From NCBI GenBank assembly GCA_034440615.1, contig JAOTOM010005053.1:253501-317500 (forward strand): a DNA stretch of 64,000 bases, read 5' to 3'. Under the pieces are notes generated by a model. That model was not told the origin of the DNA. It made no database searches and was given only the letters and a program-made list of their open reading frames with translations. Every line of letters begins with the position of its first letter. Position 1 is the first letter of the stretch. The stretch comes from Ashinkailepas kermadecensis (Eukaryota > Arthropoda > Thecostraca > Neolepadidae). A program made the position numbers and the translations under genes. Shown in pieces: positions 1 through 11,335 of this stretch.

Positions 1-756
1 TAGCGCTGCATACAACACGACATATTGCTGGCATGCGTAGTGCATACCTCGTTATAGAAAATACTGTCCAAAGAGAGACGCCAAACACCATTACTGCCAC
101 CGTAGGAGGCACCGCACGCCATTACGCAGCCGGAAATATAACTCCAAACAAGTCGCCATCTGGAAGATAAACGATCGGCTAACACGCACGCGGACATGCT
201 GAGGCGGACGGAAGGACGACAGCGAGGTGGGCGCCGACGTGGTCCGGCGCCAGCGGCGCCAACTCCCCCCCCCCCTCCCCCGGGGACGTGATCCAGCACC
301 AGAGGGCCGAGTCCGATGCACGGCTCCGGATTCCCAAAAATGTACGTGGGAACAGACATCTGACAGAAGTTTGTTTTGATCTTCTCGAGCAGAGCTCCGA
401 CTTCCTGAATAGGCTTCTGTGTATTGTGGGCGCCCTTTCAACTATAATGAATCGTCTCGTTTGTACAACACACAGCTATGACAATATAATCATGAAAACG
501 TGCTCGTGACAACTGCTATTTTCCTCATTTCAATATTTTTTTGGTGTATTGTTCCTGATGCGTTTCGCCGCCATTACTGGTCTGGACGTCTTTGGCCCGT
601 ATTCCCCACACCGCGAGAAGTTAATTCCAGTGACCTGCTGTGACGTCATCGTGGTGACCGGCAGTCAGCTGGTGGCGGGTTAGCTGGCCAGGAGTGCGCA
701 GACGTTGACAGGAGTCGTCGGATGCGGATGTTGGATGTTGCATATTGGAGTTAGGC
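1..756. other. Non-coding, no feature recognised
   Basis: No supportable gene. A poly-C run lies near position 266 and a TGACGTCA-like site near 641. The short open frames here have no recognisable domain or coding signature. Confidence 0.5.
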
Positions 757-935
757 CGGACACATCTCATCATTGACATCACATCATCATCACATCAGGT
801 GTGGACAGTCACACTAGACACATCTCATCATTGACATCACATCATCATCACATCAGGTGTAGACAGTCACACCGGATACATCACATCAGTCACATCACAT
901 CAGCATCACGTCAGGTGTTACAGGGTTGGATTTGT
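757..935. repeat. 58-bp tandem repeat, about 3 copies
   Basis: Two near-identical 58-bp units start at 760 and 818, and a third, diverged unit starts near 876. Each is built from ATCACATCA-type words and ends in CAGTCACAC. The array abuts the MITE that begins at 921. Confidence 0.85.
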
Positions 936-1185
936 GCTTCGTAATCCTGGGTGCGCAGAGGAAGATGTTCCAGTAATCGAAAACGGAACTTTTTTTCCCC
1001 CTCCAAACTGTGACATTAGAATCTCAGTTTGTATTTGTCGGTGAATCTTGAGTACTTTGTCACGGAGCAGTTCACTGTCAAATAACGCCATTCAGCCTGC
1101 AAATGAGAATACTGGGAAGATCAGCTTCTGGAGAGGATGATGTTCTGGATACCACAACTCCAGGAAAGCCTATTCACCAACCCTG
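921..1185 (+). mobile_element. hAT-like MITE, copy 1 of 3 in the window
   Basis: The 265-bp sequence begins CAGGGTTGG and ends CCAACCCTG, a perfect 9-bp terminal inverted repeat. Its body matches 52853-53118 and 57348-57625 in the same orientation, sharing phrases such as GGTTGGATTT, a GTGAATCTTGAG-like stretch and GGAGAGGATGATGTTC. It has no coding capacity. The terminus resembles hAT elements by inference; I could not see a clean 8-bp target duplication. This is the only copy with both termini recognisable. Confidence 0.75.
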
Positions 1186-1739
1186 GACGGGTACACATCA
1201 GTGGTCTGAGCCCACCACAGTGATAAATTATTAGTGAATTAGGGTGGAATATACCACTTTCTGAACACTCAATTGACATCCTTGTCCAAGAAGTATCGAC
1301 ATCCTGATCCTTGGTGCATGCTTATGAAGTCCTTGTGTTTCCTTTCTAACAGTATCTTGTTCATATCATGTTCGTGCTCTCGATAAGGAATGGTGATACA
1401 CGAGCAAAGCAATTTCAGTTTAAGGGATTACCTATAATGTGACATGGCATACAATACCAGTTAATAGCATAGGTATTATTCTCTTGATCCCAAATATAGT
1501 TTTTCCTAAATTATGAATCTGAAAACAAATCATAAAGGTACAATTATAAGTACCTAAACCATTTGTTAAAATTTGAGTCTGAAAGATGTCAGAAACATTT
1601 TAAATGACACTAAATCCATGTCAAATTTCGACATCCTACTGTGCTGGTATCGACATCTCACACCTAACAAAAAACCAATATTTTAACCCTGGCCCACCAG
1701 GAGGCGCTAGTGATGCGAATTAGAGGAGATGACGTCGCG
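1186..1739. other. Non-coding, AT-rich
   Basis: No gene or repeat recognised. The phrase 'gacatcctgatcc'/'gacatcctactg' recurs loosely (1276-1300 and 1630-1650), but not enough to define an element. Confidence 0.4.
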
Positions 1740-1935
1740 GCCGATTGCGTGATAGGCAGAGGTGCAGCCGGAGGTATGGCTGAAGGTGTAGCTGTAGATA
1801 TGTGCGTAGGCATAGGCACATATATATAGGCAAACGTGCACGGGCGGGGACATAGGCGGAACTATCGATGAAGGCATTAGCGAAGGAATAGGCAATGGCA
1901 TAGACAAAGACGCAGACGGAGGCACAGGTACAACT
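1740..1935. repeat. Cryptic GGCATA/GGNG simple repeat
   Basis: A roughly 195-bp tract of hexamer-like words (GGCATA, GGCGGA, GGTGTA) with poor unit conservation. It creates stop-poor frames on the minus strand with low-complexity peptides. I regard these as non-coding. Confidence 0.6.
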
Positions 1936-2029
1936 AGTCGGAGACATGCTTTTCCTGAAAGCGGGATTGATGCTGAAGTGGGTACACGGCATCTGAGTAG
2001 CAGTGTCTGTACTGGAACGTAAATATTAT

Positions 2030-2370
2030 CTCTAGTTTATATTAAGTATATCTCAAGTATGTCTCATGTTTATGTCAAGGTTATCTGAAGTATATCTAAA
2101 GTTTTCCACAAGCATAATCCAAATATATCCCAAGTGCATCTCGAGTATATCTCAAGTATTTCTGAAGTTTATCCCAAGTATATCTCAAGTTTACCTCAAG
2201 CATACTCCAATTACATCTAAAGTATATCTCAGGTATACCGCATGTTTACCTAAAGTATATCGGACATTTATATATAGCATAACTCAAGTTTATCTCAAGT
2301 ACATCTCAAGTATATCTCAAGTTTATCTCAAGTACATCTCAAGTATATCTCAAGTTTATCTCAAGTGTGT
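2030..2370. repeat. Cryptic AAGTATATCTC repeat, about 11-12 bp
   Basis: Around 28 degenerate copies of a CAAGTATATCT/CAAGTTTATCT word in slippery register. The 109-residue plus-strand frame across it (Ser/Ile/Gln/Val/Tyr/Leu periodic) is a product of the repeat. It is one of several loci in this window where a short period survives despite heavy divergence. Confidence 0.8.
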
Positions 2371-3345
2371 GCCTATAGGTGTGACGCTCATCTGAACACA
2401 AATGATGATCAAAAGAAACCTGGAGGTTTTGCAGACTCAATAGTAAGGGAGGATCACCACATTGAGTTAGAAACAAGGTACTGCAAACTGTTATGCTAAC
2501 CAAGAAGCGCCCAAGCGTATTTCCAATCGACTGAAATGTGTGCTTTTGTCCGTAACGCTCTTTTAGACAAACTAAGCAGTCTTGAAAAGTATGCATATCA
2601 TCTTTCGTAGAATTACAGACACCGTAAGTGACAACTTGACTCAATGCTATGTTCAATCCTCGACCAACGCTCCTGGGAGTATCCTGATACTTTTCCAGAA
2701 TCTTCATGGAACTTTCACGACTGTCGACGTTGCGAATCATCTTCACAGAAGATGCCATCTTCCATCTTCCACGAACAATCTTCACAGACAGCCGCTTGGA
2801 TAATTCCAGCCAACCTCCAATCGCCAGAAAACACACATCAAGTAGAAACGAACGACTTAGGCAACACCTGACAGCAACAGGAACAACGCACGCTTCGGAA
2901 ACAGAAGAAGCAACAGTTGGCGCCAAAGGAAACAACAGTTGGCGCCAAATTGGCGTCTACCAGCCTCGGCGACAACCTTGGTATGAATTAAATTGCTGGA
3001 AATCTCTACCATTTCAGGCACTATTTCTACTAATAAATTCACGGAATCATACAAGAGCATCAATACGACCAAGGAAGTGAACCAAATATATGATTCGCCA
3101 CAGTAGCCGACACACTTCTCCCCCCCCACCACCCACCCCCGACTGCACGCACCCTGGGCGGTATATGGAGGTGCAGGCCAACAGCCAGCGAGTACTGCCT
3201 CGCGATGACATGCATATTTGTGATTGTACTTCAGGCGAAGCACTTCTGGCGCAAGGGTCGTTCGCACTTCACTTCGTGCCACTCAGCGTGCAGGCTTCGT
3301 GGCGTAGTCGGCGCCTTTACCCCACGAGTTCCCACGAGTACAGGA
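2371..3345. other. Non-coding unique DNA with two E2F-like palindromes
   Basis: No recognisable gene. The overlapping open frames on both strands have no domain. Two copies of the palindrome TTGGCGCCAA sit 22 bp apart at 2917-2926 and 2939-2948. A poly-C run lies at 3121-3128. Confidence 0.45.
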
Positions 3346-3347
3346 TC

Positions 3348-4113
3348 CAGTCATGTCCCCACTGGTACTAACCCTGGCTCCAGTCATGTCCCCACTGGTA
3401 CCGACCCTAACTCCAGTCATGTCCCCACCGGTACTAACCCGGGCTCCAGTCATGTCCCCACTGGTACCGACCCTAACTCCAGTCATGTCCCCACCGTTAC
3501 TAACCCTGGCTCCAGTCATGTCCCCACTGGTACTGACCCTGGCTCCAGTCATGTCCCCACCGGTACTAACCCTGGCTCCAGTCATGTCCCCACCGGTACC
3601 GACCCTGGCTCCAGTCATGTCCCCACCGGTACCGACCCTGGCTCCAGTCATGTCCCTACTGGTACCGATCCTGGCTCCAGTCATGTCCCCACTGGTACCG
3701 ACTCTGGCTCCAGTCATGTCCCCACTGGTACTGACCCTGGCTCCAGTCATGTCCCCACTGGTACTAACCCTGGCTCCAGTCATGTCCCCACTGGTACTAA
3801 CCCTGGCTCCAGTCATGTCCCCACTGGTACTGACCCTGGCTCCAGTCGTGTCCCCACTGGTTGGTTGTTCGAGTTTAAGAGCGCATCGACTGCGTCGGTC
3901 ATGCAGCGCTCATCGTGTCCCCACTGGTGCCGACCCTGGCTCCAGTCAGTCCCCACTGGTACTAACCCTGGCTCCAGTCATGTCCCCACTGGTGCCGACC
4001 CTGGCTCCAGTCATGTCCCCACTGGTACCGACCCTGGCTCCAGTCATGTCCCCACTGGTACCGACCCTGGCTCCAGTCATGTCCCCACTGGTACCGACCC
4101 TGGCTCCAGTCAT
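3348..4113. repeat. 33-bp minisatellite, about 21 copies
   Basis: The unit is built on CATGTCCCCACTGGTAC plus CGACCCTGGCTCCAGT. It is a multiple of three and free of stops, so all forward frames and one reverse frame stay open for up to 331 codons, giving an 11-residue peptide repeat (SSHVPTGTDPG). No signal peptide, flanking domain or splice context supports translation. A 53-bp LINE/SINE tail interrupts it at 3861-3913. Confidence 0.95.
3861..3913 (-). mobile_element. Truncated LINE/SINE 3' tail with 14-bp target duplication
   Basis: A 53-bp stub contains the recurring tail (on the plus strand TTGGTTGTTCGAGTTTAAG, then GCGCATCGACTGCGTCGGTC). It is flanked on both sides by CGTGTCCCCACTGG (3847-3860 and 3914-3927). 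The other array units read CATGTCCCC, so the shared CGTG variant identifies a true 14-bp target-site duplication made from a single unit. The orientation is minus: the 3' tail is at 3861 and the 5' end is truncated. Confidence 0.85.
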
Positions 4114-4203
4114 GCAGATCGACTTCTCCGATCAATACACGATACGCCGATGCATGTGCAGAACAGACTCTTTTGGACTCTTTTTCAACATGAAGTCTGA
4201 ATA

Positions 4204-4310
4204 CTTGCTCGGCTGGCTTCATGGTTGGTTATTGGAGTTGAGGGGCGTATCGGCTGCGTCGGTCGGACTGGGCAGAGCCCATGTCATCGTCAGTCAAACG
4301 GCTGGCTTTA
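4204..4310 (-). mobile_element. LINE/SINE 3' tail fragment
   Basis: GGTTGGTTATTGGAG is followed by a GGGGCGTATCGGCTGCGTCGG core and then GTCATCGTCAGTCAAAC. The last phrase also follows the core in the LINE fragment at 31316-31760. This is a diverged stub extending further into the LINE 3' UTR than the one at 3861. Confidence 0.65.
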
Positions 4311-4535
4311 TGCAACGAGGTTCTATGCTAAGTTGAACCTGTTGCGCCGATGTTGGCGCCCACGCCCCGTCTGGAATCTCCAGTCCAGCGGTATAAGTTG
4401 TATCCGATAGCTTGACATGCCGCCAACACTGCCGCCTCGGTGCCGTGCCCCCGGCCTTACTGGGCCGGTGGCCGACAAACACTGCAGGACGGTAGGCGCA
4501 CCGCCTCAGGCGTGCTGTTGGACGTCGGCGGGGAG

Positions 4536-4618
4536 CAGCTGACCAACGGCTGACCAACAGTTGACTAACAGCTGGCCAATAGCTGACCAACGGCTGACCA
4601 ACGGCTGACCTACGGCTG
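4536..4618. repeat. 11-bp GCTGACCAACG repeat
   Basis: About seven degenerate copies of GCTGACCAACG/GTTGACTAACA in tandem. Confidence 0.75.
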
Positions 4619-4703
4619 CACAGACGGTCGCCGCAGACCCGCCGCCGCCGGCTCGCTCGAGCTTCTCCGGCTCGACATGCTGAACGTCATGCCGGCGTCC
4701 TGT

Positions 4704-5175
4704 CATGTTGACATACTGCCATCGTGACATGTTGACATACTGCCATCGTGACATGTTGACATACTGCCATCATGACATGTTGACATACTACCATCATGAC
4801 ATGTTGACATACTGCCATCGTGACATGTTGACATACTGCCATCGTGACATGTTGACATACTGCCATCGTGACATGTTGACATACTGCCATCGTGACATGT
4901 TGACATACTGCCATCGTGACATGTTGACATACTGCCATCGTGACATGTTGACATACTGCCATCGTGACATGTTGACATACTACCATCATGACATGTTGAC
5001 ATACTGCCATCGTGACATGTTGACATACTGCCGTCGTGACATGTTGACATACTGCCATCGTGACATGTTGACATACTGTCACCGTGACATGCTGACATAC
5101 TGCCACCGTGACATGTTGACATAGTGCCATCGTGACATGTTGACATAGTGCCATCGTGACATGTTGACATCCTGC
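4704..5175. repeat. 24-bp minisatellite, about 20 copies
   Basis: The unit ATGTTGACATACTGCCATCG + TGAC is highly homogeneous. A CATCATGAC variant appears at several positions. Because the unit is a multiple of three, it opens frames on both strands (139 to 218 codons). These are repeat artefacts. Confidence 0.95.
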
Positions 5176-5318
5176 CATCTTGCCATCCCACCATCCTGTC
5201 ATCCTGACTCCTGCCATCATACCATCCTGAACGTGGCGCCTCGGAGAACAGTCTACTCCAGACGCAGTCTTGTCCCTCCGCCCCGGTCTCGGCGCCAGCT
5301 CTGCGCTCGTGTGCCGCG

Positions 5319-5745
5319 GCCACACCACTGGGTCCGAGGTCACACCACTGGGTCCGAGGTCACACCACTGGGTCCACCACTGGGTCCGGGGTCACACCAC
5401 TGGGTCCACCACTGGGTCCGGGGTCACACCACTGGGTCCGAGGTCACACCATTGGGTCCGAGGTCACACCACTGGGTCCGAGGTCACACCACTGGGTCCG
5501 AGGTCACACCACTGGGTCCGAGGCCACACCACTGGGTCCGCGGCCACACCACTGGGTCCGAGGCCACACCACTGGGTCCGAGGCCACACCCCTGGGTCCA
5601 CCACTGGGTCCGGGGTCACACCACTGGGTCCACCACTGGGTCCGGGGCCACACCGCTGGATCCGGGCCGCACTACTGGGTCCAAGGCCGCACCACTGGGT
5701 CAGGGGGTACACCACTGGGTCCGGGGCCACATCACTGGGTCTGGA
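5319..5745. repeat. 20-bp minisatellite, about 21 copies
   Basis: The unit CACACCACTGGGTCCGAGGT has GGGG and short CCACCACTGGGTCC variants. Frames of 206-250 codons on the plus strand read His-His-Trp-Val-Arg-Gly repeats and are not supported as genes. Confidence 0.95.
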
Positions 5746-6068
5746 GTCGTCCTCGACTCAGTCAGCGTCACTCAATTGTCTTCAAGCGGCATGTTTACCG
5801 CATCAGCCTCGCCTTTCTCTCCCCATCAACGTCATCCATCGTCACGTCAACAGCTTGTCGGACCGCAGTGCACCTGTGTTTGGCATTTGACATCACCTTC
5901 TCCTGGGCGCTGACCGGGAGTTGGCGGGAACACCAGCTGGTCAGCAGGATGGACTGGACTGACGTGGCCGGTGTCCCGCACACCCGCCCCCTCCCCGGGA
6001 GTTGGCGGGTCAACCTAGCCAGTGAACAATGACCCTCTGACCTCACAGCAACAAACAGCTGCAGGGTG

Positions 6069-6150
6069 TCCGCCATCTTCATTATAGCGGCCGCCATCTT
6101 CACTATGGTGACCGCCATCTCCATTATGGTGACCGCCATCTTCATTATGC
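6069..6150. repeat. 21-bp repeat of CCGCCATCTTCATTAT, 4 copies
   Basis: Four tandem units of about 21 bp, each holding the CCGCCATCTT/CCGCCATCTC motif. This resembles the YY1/Pleiohomeotic GCCAT core, which may be coincidental. Confidence 0.75.
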
Positions 6151-7040
6151 ATTCGTTTCTCAGTGCTCTAACTGTGAGCACAGCACCGTGGTTTGAGTCA
6201 GCTGCCAATACTGGCAGTGGACTCTCTACTTAGTGCAACTAGAATTATCGTACATGGTGTATATCATGCCGTATATCGTATATACCACAGTATGGTATCT
6301 GGAATTACCCTTTACGAGTGGGTGTCCGCAAGGATCCCAAGATGCACTATGCATCTACGTCATGTGAAAATAGCGCTAATTCAAAGTTCCACCAACATCG
6401 CACCGTGTTTGTTTGTTTATTGTGTTCTCAATCTGAAAAATATGGGCTTTTTCTATTCGGCTGTTCCTCGTAACTATGTTTCTACGTGGTTCGTCTCAGA
6501 AGAAGGATGATGATCATGATTTAATTTGGCCCGCCTGTCACCATGGAGGGGATATCGGCTGTTAAGAGCAAGAAGGATTTCAGTTCACACAGAGGTATCT
6601 ACAGGTCGCTAGTCAGGAAACAAAAGCGATCCTCTGGTGATGAAAGGATCAAGGTTTCTCAATTTCGAAGAAGAAATATGCGATGTTTAGTTTCAGAGTA
6701 CGTGTAACCATCTTTGTGAATACCATGACGGAGGCGATGTACATTTTGAAAGCGATGTTTGGTTATCTGCCTCTTTTGTCCTTCTCCAGATATGTGTTAG
6801 TTGAGTATGGCTTGCACACAAATATATTGCTTCACCACAGTGTTCGTTACTGAACTCTATTTTAACTTTGGGATTTACTACCAGATTTTACCCACTGAAA
6901 AATACCACTGCTCTGTAGCCACCCATTCCTTTTTGCCGGGCTTGGTACGGTAGGTCATGAGGGTAGTGTGGGTCAAGCCCTGTTCAAACGTTACACAAGG
7001 TTTGCCCGGATATACAAGCATTAATTCACACACACAGCGA
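6151..7040. other. Non-coding unique DNA
   Basis: No gene or repeat recognised. The frames at 6193-6510 and on the minus strand near 6878-7069 lack any domain. Confidence 0.4.
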
Positions 7041-7907
7041 ATAACCAGCCGGTGTATGTGATGGTTCACGTGACAATCCTACCTGTCGACTATGTTGTGT
7101 GCGGAAAAGCTGACTGGCGCCCCAACTGACCATAACCAGCCGGTGTCTGTGATGGTTCACGTGACAATCCTACCTGTCGACTATGTTGTGTGCGGAAAAG
7201 CTGACTGGCGCCCCAACTGACCATAACCAGCCGGTGTCTGTGATGGTTCACGTGACAATCCTACCTGTCGACTATGTTGTGTGCGGAAAAGCTGACTGGC
7301 GCCCCAACTGACCATAACCAGCCGGTGTCTGTGATGGTTCACGTGACAATCCTACCTGTCGACTATGTTGTGTGCGGAAAAGCTGACTGGCGCCCCAACT
7401 GACCATAACCAGCCGGTGTCTGTGATGGTTCACGTGACAATCCTACCTGTCGACTATGTTGTGTGCGGAAAAGCTGACTGGCGCCCCAACTGACCATAAC
7501 CAGCCGGTGTCTGTGATGGTTCACGTGACAATCCTACCTGTCGACTATGTTGTGTGCGGAAAAGCTGACTGGCGCCCCAACTGACCATAACCAGCCGGTG
7601 TATGTGATGGTTCACGTGACAATCCTACCTGTCGACTATGTTGTGTGCGGAAAAGCTGACTGGCGCCCCAACTGACCATAACCAGCCGGTGTCTGTGATG
7701 GTTCACGTGACAATCCTACCTGTCGACTATGTTGTGTGCGGAAAAGCTGACTGGCGCCCCAACTGACCATAACCAGCCGGTGTATGTGATGGTTCACGTG
7801 ACAATCCTACCTGTCGACTATGTTGTGTGCGGAAAAGCTGACTGGCGCCCCAACTGACCATAACCAGCCGGTGTCTGTGATGCTTCACGTGACAATCTAC
7901 TGTCGAC
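7041..7907. repeat. 91-bp satellite, about 9.6 copies
   Basis: Near-perfect 91-bp units start with ATAACCAGCCGGTGT at 7041, 7132 and so on to 7860. Almost the only variation is TCTGTG versus TATGTG. Each unit contains a CACGTG E-box and a GGCGCC site. The homogeneity implies recent amplification or conversion. The last unit carries two small deletions. Confidence 0.95.
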
Positions 7908-7929
7908 TCCGTGGGTTATCCCTTGCGGA

Positions 7930-8061
7930 GCACTAGTGATGAGACACTAGTGGCGAGACACTAGTGACGAGACACTAGTGACGAGACACTGGTCACAAGA
8001 CACTAGTCACGAGACACTAGTCACGATACGCCAGTCATAAGACACTAGCTACAAGATACTA
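7930..8061. repeat. GAGACACTAGTGAC repeat
   Basis: About nine degenerate 14-bp copies of GAGACACTAGTGAC/GAGACACTAGTCAC. They grade into the next array and look like its diverged flank. Confidence 0.85.
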
Positions 8062-8372
8062 GTCATGAGACACGAGTCACGAGTCACGAGTCACGAGTCA
8101 CGAGACACGAGTCACGAGACACGAGACACGAGACACGAGTCACGAGACACGAGTCACGAGACACGAGTCACGAGACACGAGTCACGAGTCACGAGACACG
8201 AGTCACGAGACACGAGTCACGAGACACGAGTCACGAGACACGAGTCACGAGACACGAGTCACGAGACACGAGTCACGAGACACGAGTCACGAGACACGAG
8301 TCACGAGACACGAGTCACGAGTCACGAGTCACGAGTCACGAGACACGAGTCACGAGACACGAGTCACCAGAC
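8062..8372. repeat. Heptamer array GAGTCAC/GAGACAC
   Basis: About 44 heptamers alternate mainly as GAGTCACGAGACAC dimers. One forward frame is open for 175 codons as a consequence of the repeat. Confidence 0.95.
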
Positions 8373-8515
8373 ACATCACTCGTGGAGCACCTTATTAAAT
8401 CATCATAGGTGTCTGCCCCATAGGAGGCTTCCTCGCCTCCGCTACCGCCAACATCAGCAGCTTCCACACCTTCAACGTTCGCCGGCTCTGCGTACTATGA
8501 CTGCAATGCAACAAT

Positions 8516-8592
8516 GCGGTGCGGTGCGGTGTGGTGCGGTTCGGTTCGGTTCGGTTCGGTTCGGTTCGGTTCGGTTCGGTGCGGCGCGGTGA
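8516..8592. repeat. Pentamer microsatellite (GGTTC)n/(GGTGC)n
   Basis: GGTGC units change to about ten GGTTC units and back to GGTGC/GGCGC. Confidence 0.9.
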
Positions 8593-8884
8593 GCTCGCAC
8601 CAGTGCGCACCACACTCGCAGTGTAAACAAACCAAGGCTGCAATGTTTGGCTCGCCGTACTGTGGAGCGGCATTGTCAGTCTTCGACCCTCCCCCAGCGA
8701 CCACCCCCCCTCCCCCACACCCCCTACAGAGCCAACTGAATGTGCCACGCGGGCGGCTCGAGTACTTGAACAGATGATATTATGAATCATGCGCTGAGGC
8801 CCTGTGTAGCCGGCGCATCCGTAGTCAGCTGCTTCTTCTGCACGGCACCTCCGTCCTGCAGCCGAATGGTGCTACCCGGTCCGG

Positions 8885-9236
8885 CCACACCACCAGTGTC
8901 CTGGTCCTCACCGCCCGTGTCCTGGTCCACACCGCCAGTGTCCTGGTCCACACCGCCCGTGTCCTGGTCCACACCGCCAGTGTCCTGGTCCTCACCGCCC
9001 GTGTCCCGGTCCACACCGCCAGTGTCCTGGTCCACACCGCCCGTGTCCTGGTCCACACCGCCAGTGTCCTGGTCCTCACCGCCGGTGTCCTGGTCTACAA
9101 CGCCAGTGTCCTGGTCCTCACCGCCAGTGTCCTGGTCCACACCGCCAGTGTCCTGGTCCACGCCATTCGTGTCCTGGTCCACACCACCAGTGTCCTGGTC
9201 CTCACCACCAGTGTCCTGGTCCACGCCGCCAGTGTC
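8885..9236. repeat. 21-bp minisatellite, about 17 copies
   Basis: The unit GTCCTGGTCCACACCGCCAGT has CCC/CAG and CACACC/CTCACC variants. It is stop-free on both strands, giving artefactual frames of about 195 codons. Confidence 0.95.
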
Positions 9237-9543
9237 AAAGAAGATAATTCGATTGAAGAAATTGGGGGAATGGTCTTGCCCCCCTCCAGATCTTACGCCC
9301 AAGTACGCATGCATCCATGAAGGAACGGGGGCCATTGATTCCAGCGAACATTTGTCGGGAACTTCCATCGCATGAATATCTCACAGAAAGCATCTACTTT
9401 CAAAGTTCCCTTCCGCACCCTCATTTCCATACATATCCATTGTCACCTTGATGTCCTCTATAGGCTAGAGGAGCAGCTAGCAATTACATATTTATGCGTA
9501 TTCGCTAGGGTGCACTGTTTGACACTAAAATAGCCACCAATAA

Positions 9544-11335
9544 ATGGATTTGGCTAGGACAGGACTGGATTTGGATTTGGCTAGGAACTGTAATGGGGAC
9601 AGTAAAAAGTTCTTTAGTTTCTACAAGCTAAGTAAAGTTTCAAGCACAATTGGTCCACTGGAAGTAAATGGGACTATATTGAGTGAGGATGGTGAGATGG
9701 TTGAGGAGCTGAGCAAGCAGTTTAAATCAGTGTTTACAGTGGAGGATGTGACTAATATGCCAACCGTGAACCACAGTTCAGTGACAGGTGATCAGATACA
9801 CGATGTTGATTTCATTGATAATGATATTGTTTTCAATTATATCAGAAAAATAAAGCCAAACAAGGCAGCAGGACCTGATATAATTTATGCTAGGGTATTG
9901 CGGGAAGTGGCAATTCCACTTAGAATAATATTTTGTAGATCAGTTTCACAAAATGAAATTCCAACATATTGGAAAAGGGCAAATGTAGTTCCTATTTTCA
10001 AGAAAGGAGAAAGAGGGAAAGTTGAAAACTATAGGCCAGTAAGCCTCACATCCCTAGTCTGCAAGGTATTCGAATCAATTATCAAGGATAGAATAGTTAG
10101 TTTTCTGGAAGGAAACAGATTGATTCAAGATACTCAACATGGGTTTAGAAAAGGGCGATCGTGTCTCACAAATTTCTTGGACTTTTTGAATTTTGCTACA
10201 GAACAATTTGATCACGGAAATCAGGTTGATGTAGCATATCTTGACTTTAGTAAGGCCTTTAACAATGTACCCCATAAACGGTTAATGATGCAGCTTCAGG
10301 TCCATGGCATTGCAGGTAGCATCCTAAAATGGATAGAGTTGTGGCTTTCAGATAGACAGCAGAGAGTGATGCTAAATAGTACAAAGTCATCATGGCAAAA
10401 TGTTCTTAGTGGAGTCCCCCAGGGGTCGGTACTGGGGCCACTATTGTTCATTATATATGTGAATAGCATTGAATGTGGCCCAAGCAGTAAGGTTTTGAAA
10501 TTTGCGGATGATTTGAAGATCTTTAGGGCAATAACAGAGCACAATGAGCAGGTTTTGCTGCAGAAAGACTTAGACGAGCTAGTGAAGTGGTTCGAAAAAT
10601 GGAAATGAAGTTTAATTTTGATAAGTGCAAAGTCATGCATGTAGGTAGGCAGCATATGAAGGCTCCATACTTGATGGGTGGCCAAGTACTATCTGTGACC
10701 CAGCAGGAGAAGGACTTAGGTGTTATTTTGAACACAAAATTGGGGGCATCAGAACAGACCAAAGAAGCCAGGAAGAAGGCACTAAGAATGCTTGGGGCAA
10801 TACAGAGGAATGTGTCATACAAAAGTGAGGAGGTCATCAGGAAGCTTTACTGTGCATATGTCAGAACACATTTGGAATACTGTGTCCAAGCTTGGTCCCC
10901 TAGTTATGAGAAAGATTGTTGGCTTTTAGAGAGAGAGAGAGTACAAAAGAGGGCAACAAAAATGGTTAATGGTATAGGCAACCTGGCATATGAGGAAAGA
11001 TTGAAGAAATTGAATATGTTTTCACTTAGATATAGAAGGCTGAGAGGAGATCTCATCGATATTTTTTATTTGTCCATGGTCAGGAACAGGGATATCTCAG
11101 GGAAATGATTGAATTTAACAGAAATGATGCAATTAGAGGTCATCAATTCAAAATTAAAGTTAATCACAGCAGGACAAGGTTAAGACAGTCTTTCTTCACC
11201 AACAGGGTAGTAGAACACTGGAACCAGCTGCCAGGAACCATTGTCAGTAGCAACACACTGAACATATTTAAAAACGGCATAGACAATCATTATAAGAATA
11301 GGGGGCTTGTTTTTCTGTATTCCAGGGAGGGTTGA
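9544..11335 (+). pseudogene. LINE reverse transcriptase (broken)
   Basis: The product would be the pol protein that copies LINE RNA by target-primed reverse transcription. The first frame (9544-10608, 354 residues) carries RT motifs in order: NYRPVSLTS (about residue 163), HGFRKGRSC, YLDFSKAFNNVPHKR with the first catalytic Asp (near 10243), GVPQGSVLGPLLF (10411-10449) and FADD with the catalytic Asp pair (10501-10512). A one-base shift near 10604 moves to the frame of 10587-11108, which has the thumb-like FDKCKVMHVG and HLEYCVQAWSP. A second shift near 11100 reaches 11105-11335 with RVVEHWNQLP, the typical LINE C-terminus. With no endonuclease domain and two frameshifts it cannot act alone. 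The true 5' truncation is probably near 9580 (NGDSKKFFSF), so the Met at 9544 is not the native start. Confidence 0.9.

Noticed and set aside
3205..4336. Long plus-strand proteins of 327-331 residues rich in Ser-His-Val-Pro-Thr
   Set aside because: They are translations of a 33-bp stop-free minisatellite, open in several frames and both strands. There is no start context or domain.
4687..5913. Multiple 139-250-residue frames on both strands
   Set aside because: Generated by the 24-bp and 20-bp arrays; the peptide is only the repeat unit.
7041..8372. CRISPR array
   Set aside because: Units are contiguous, with no unique spacers, and the context is eukaryotic.
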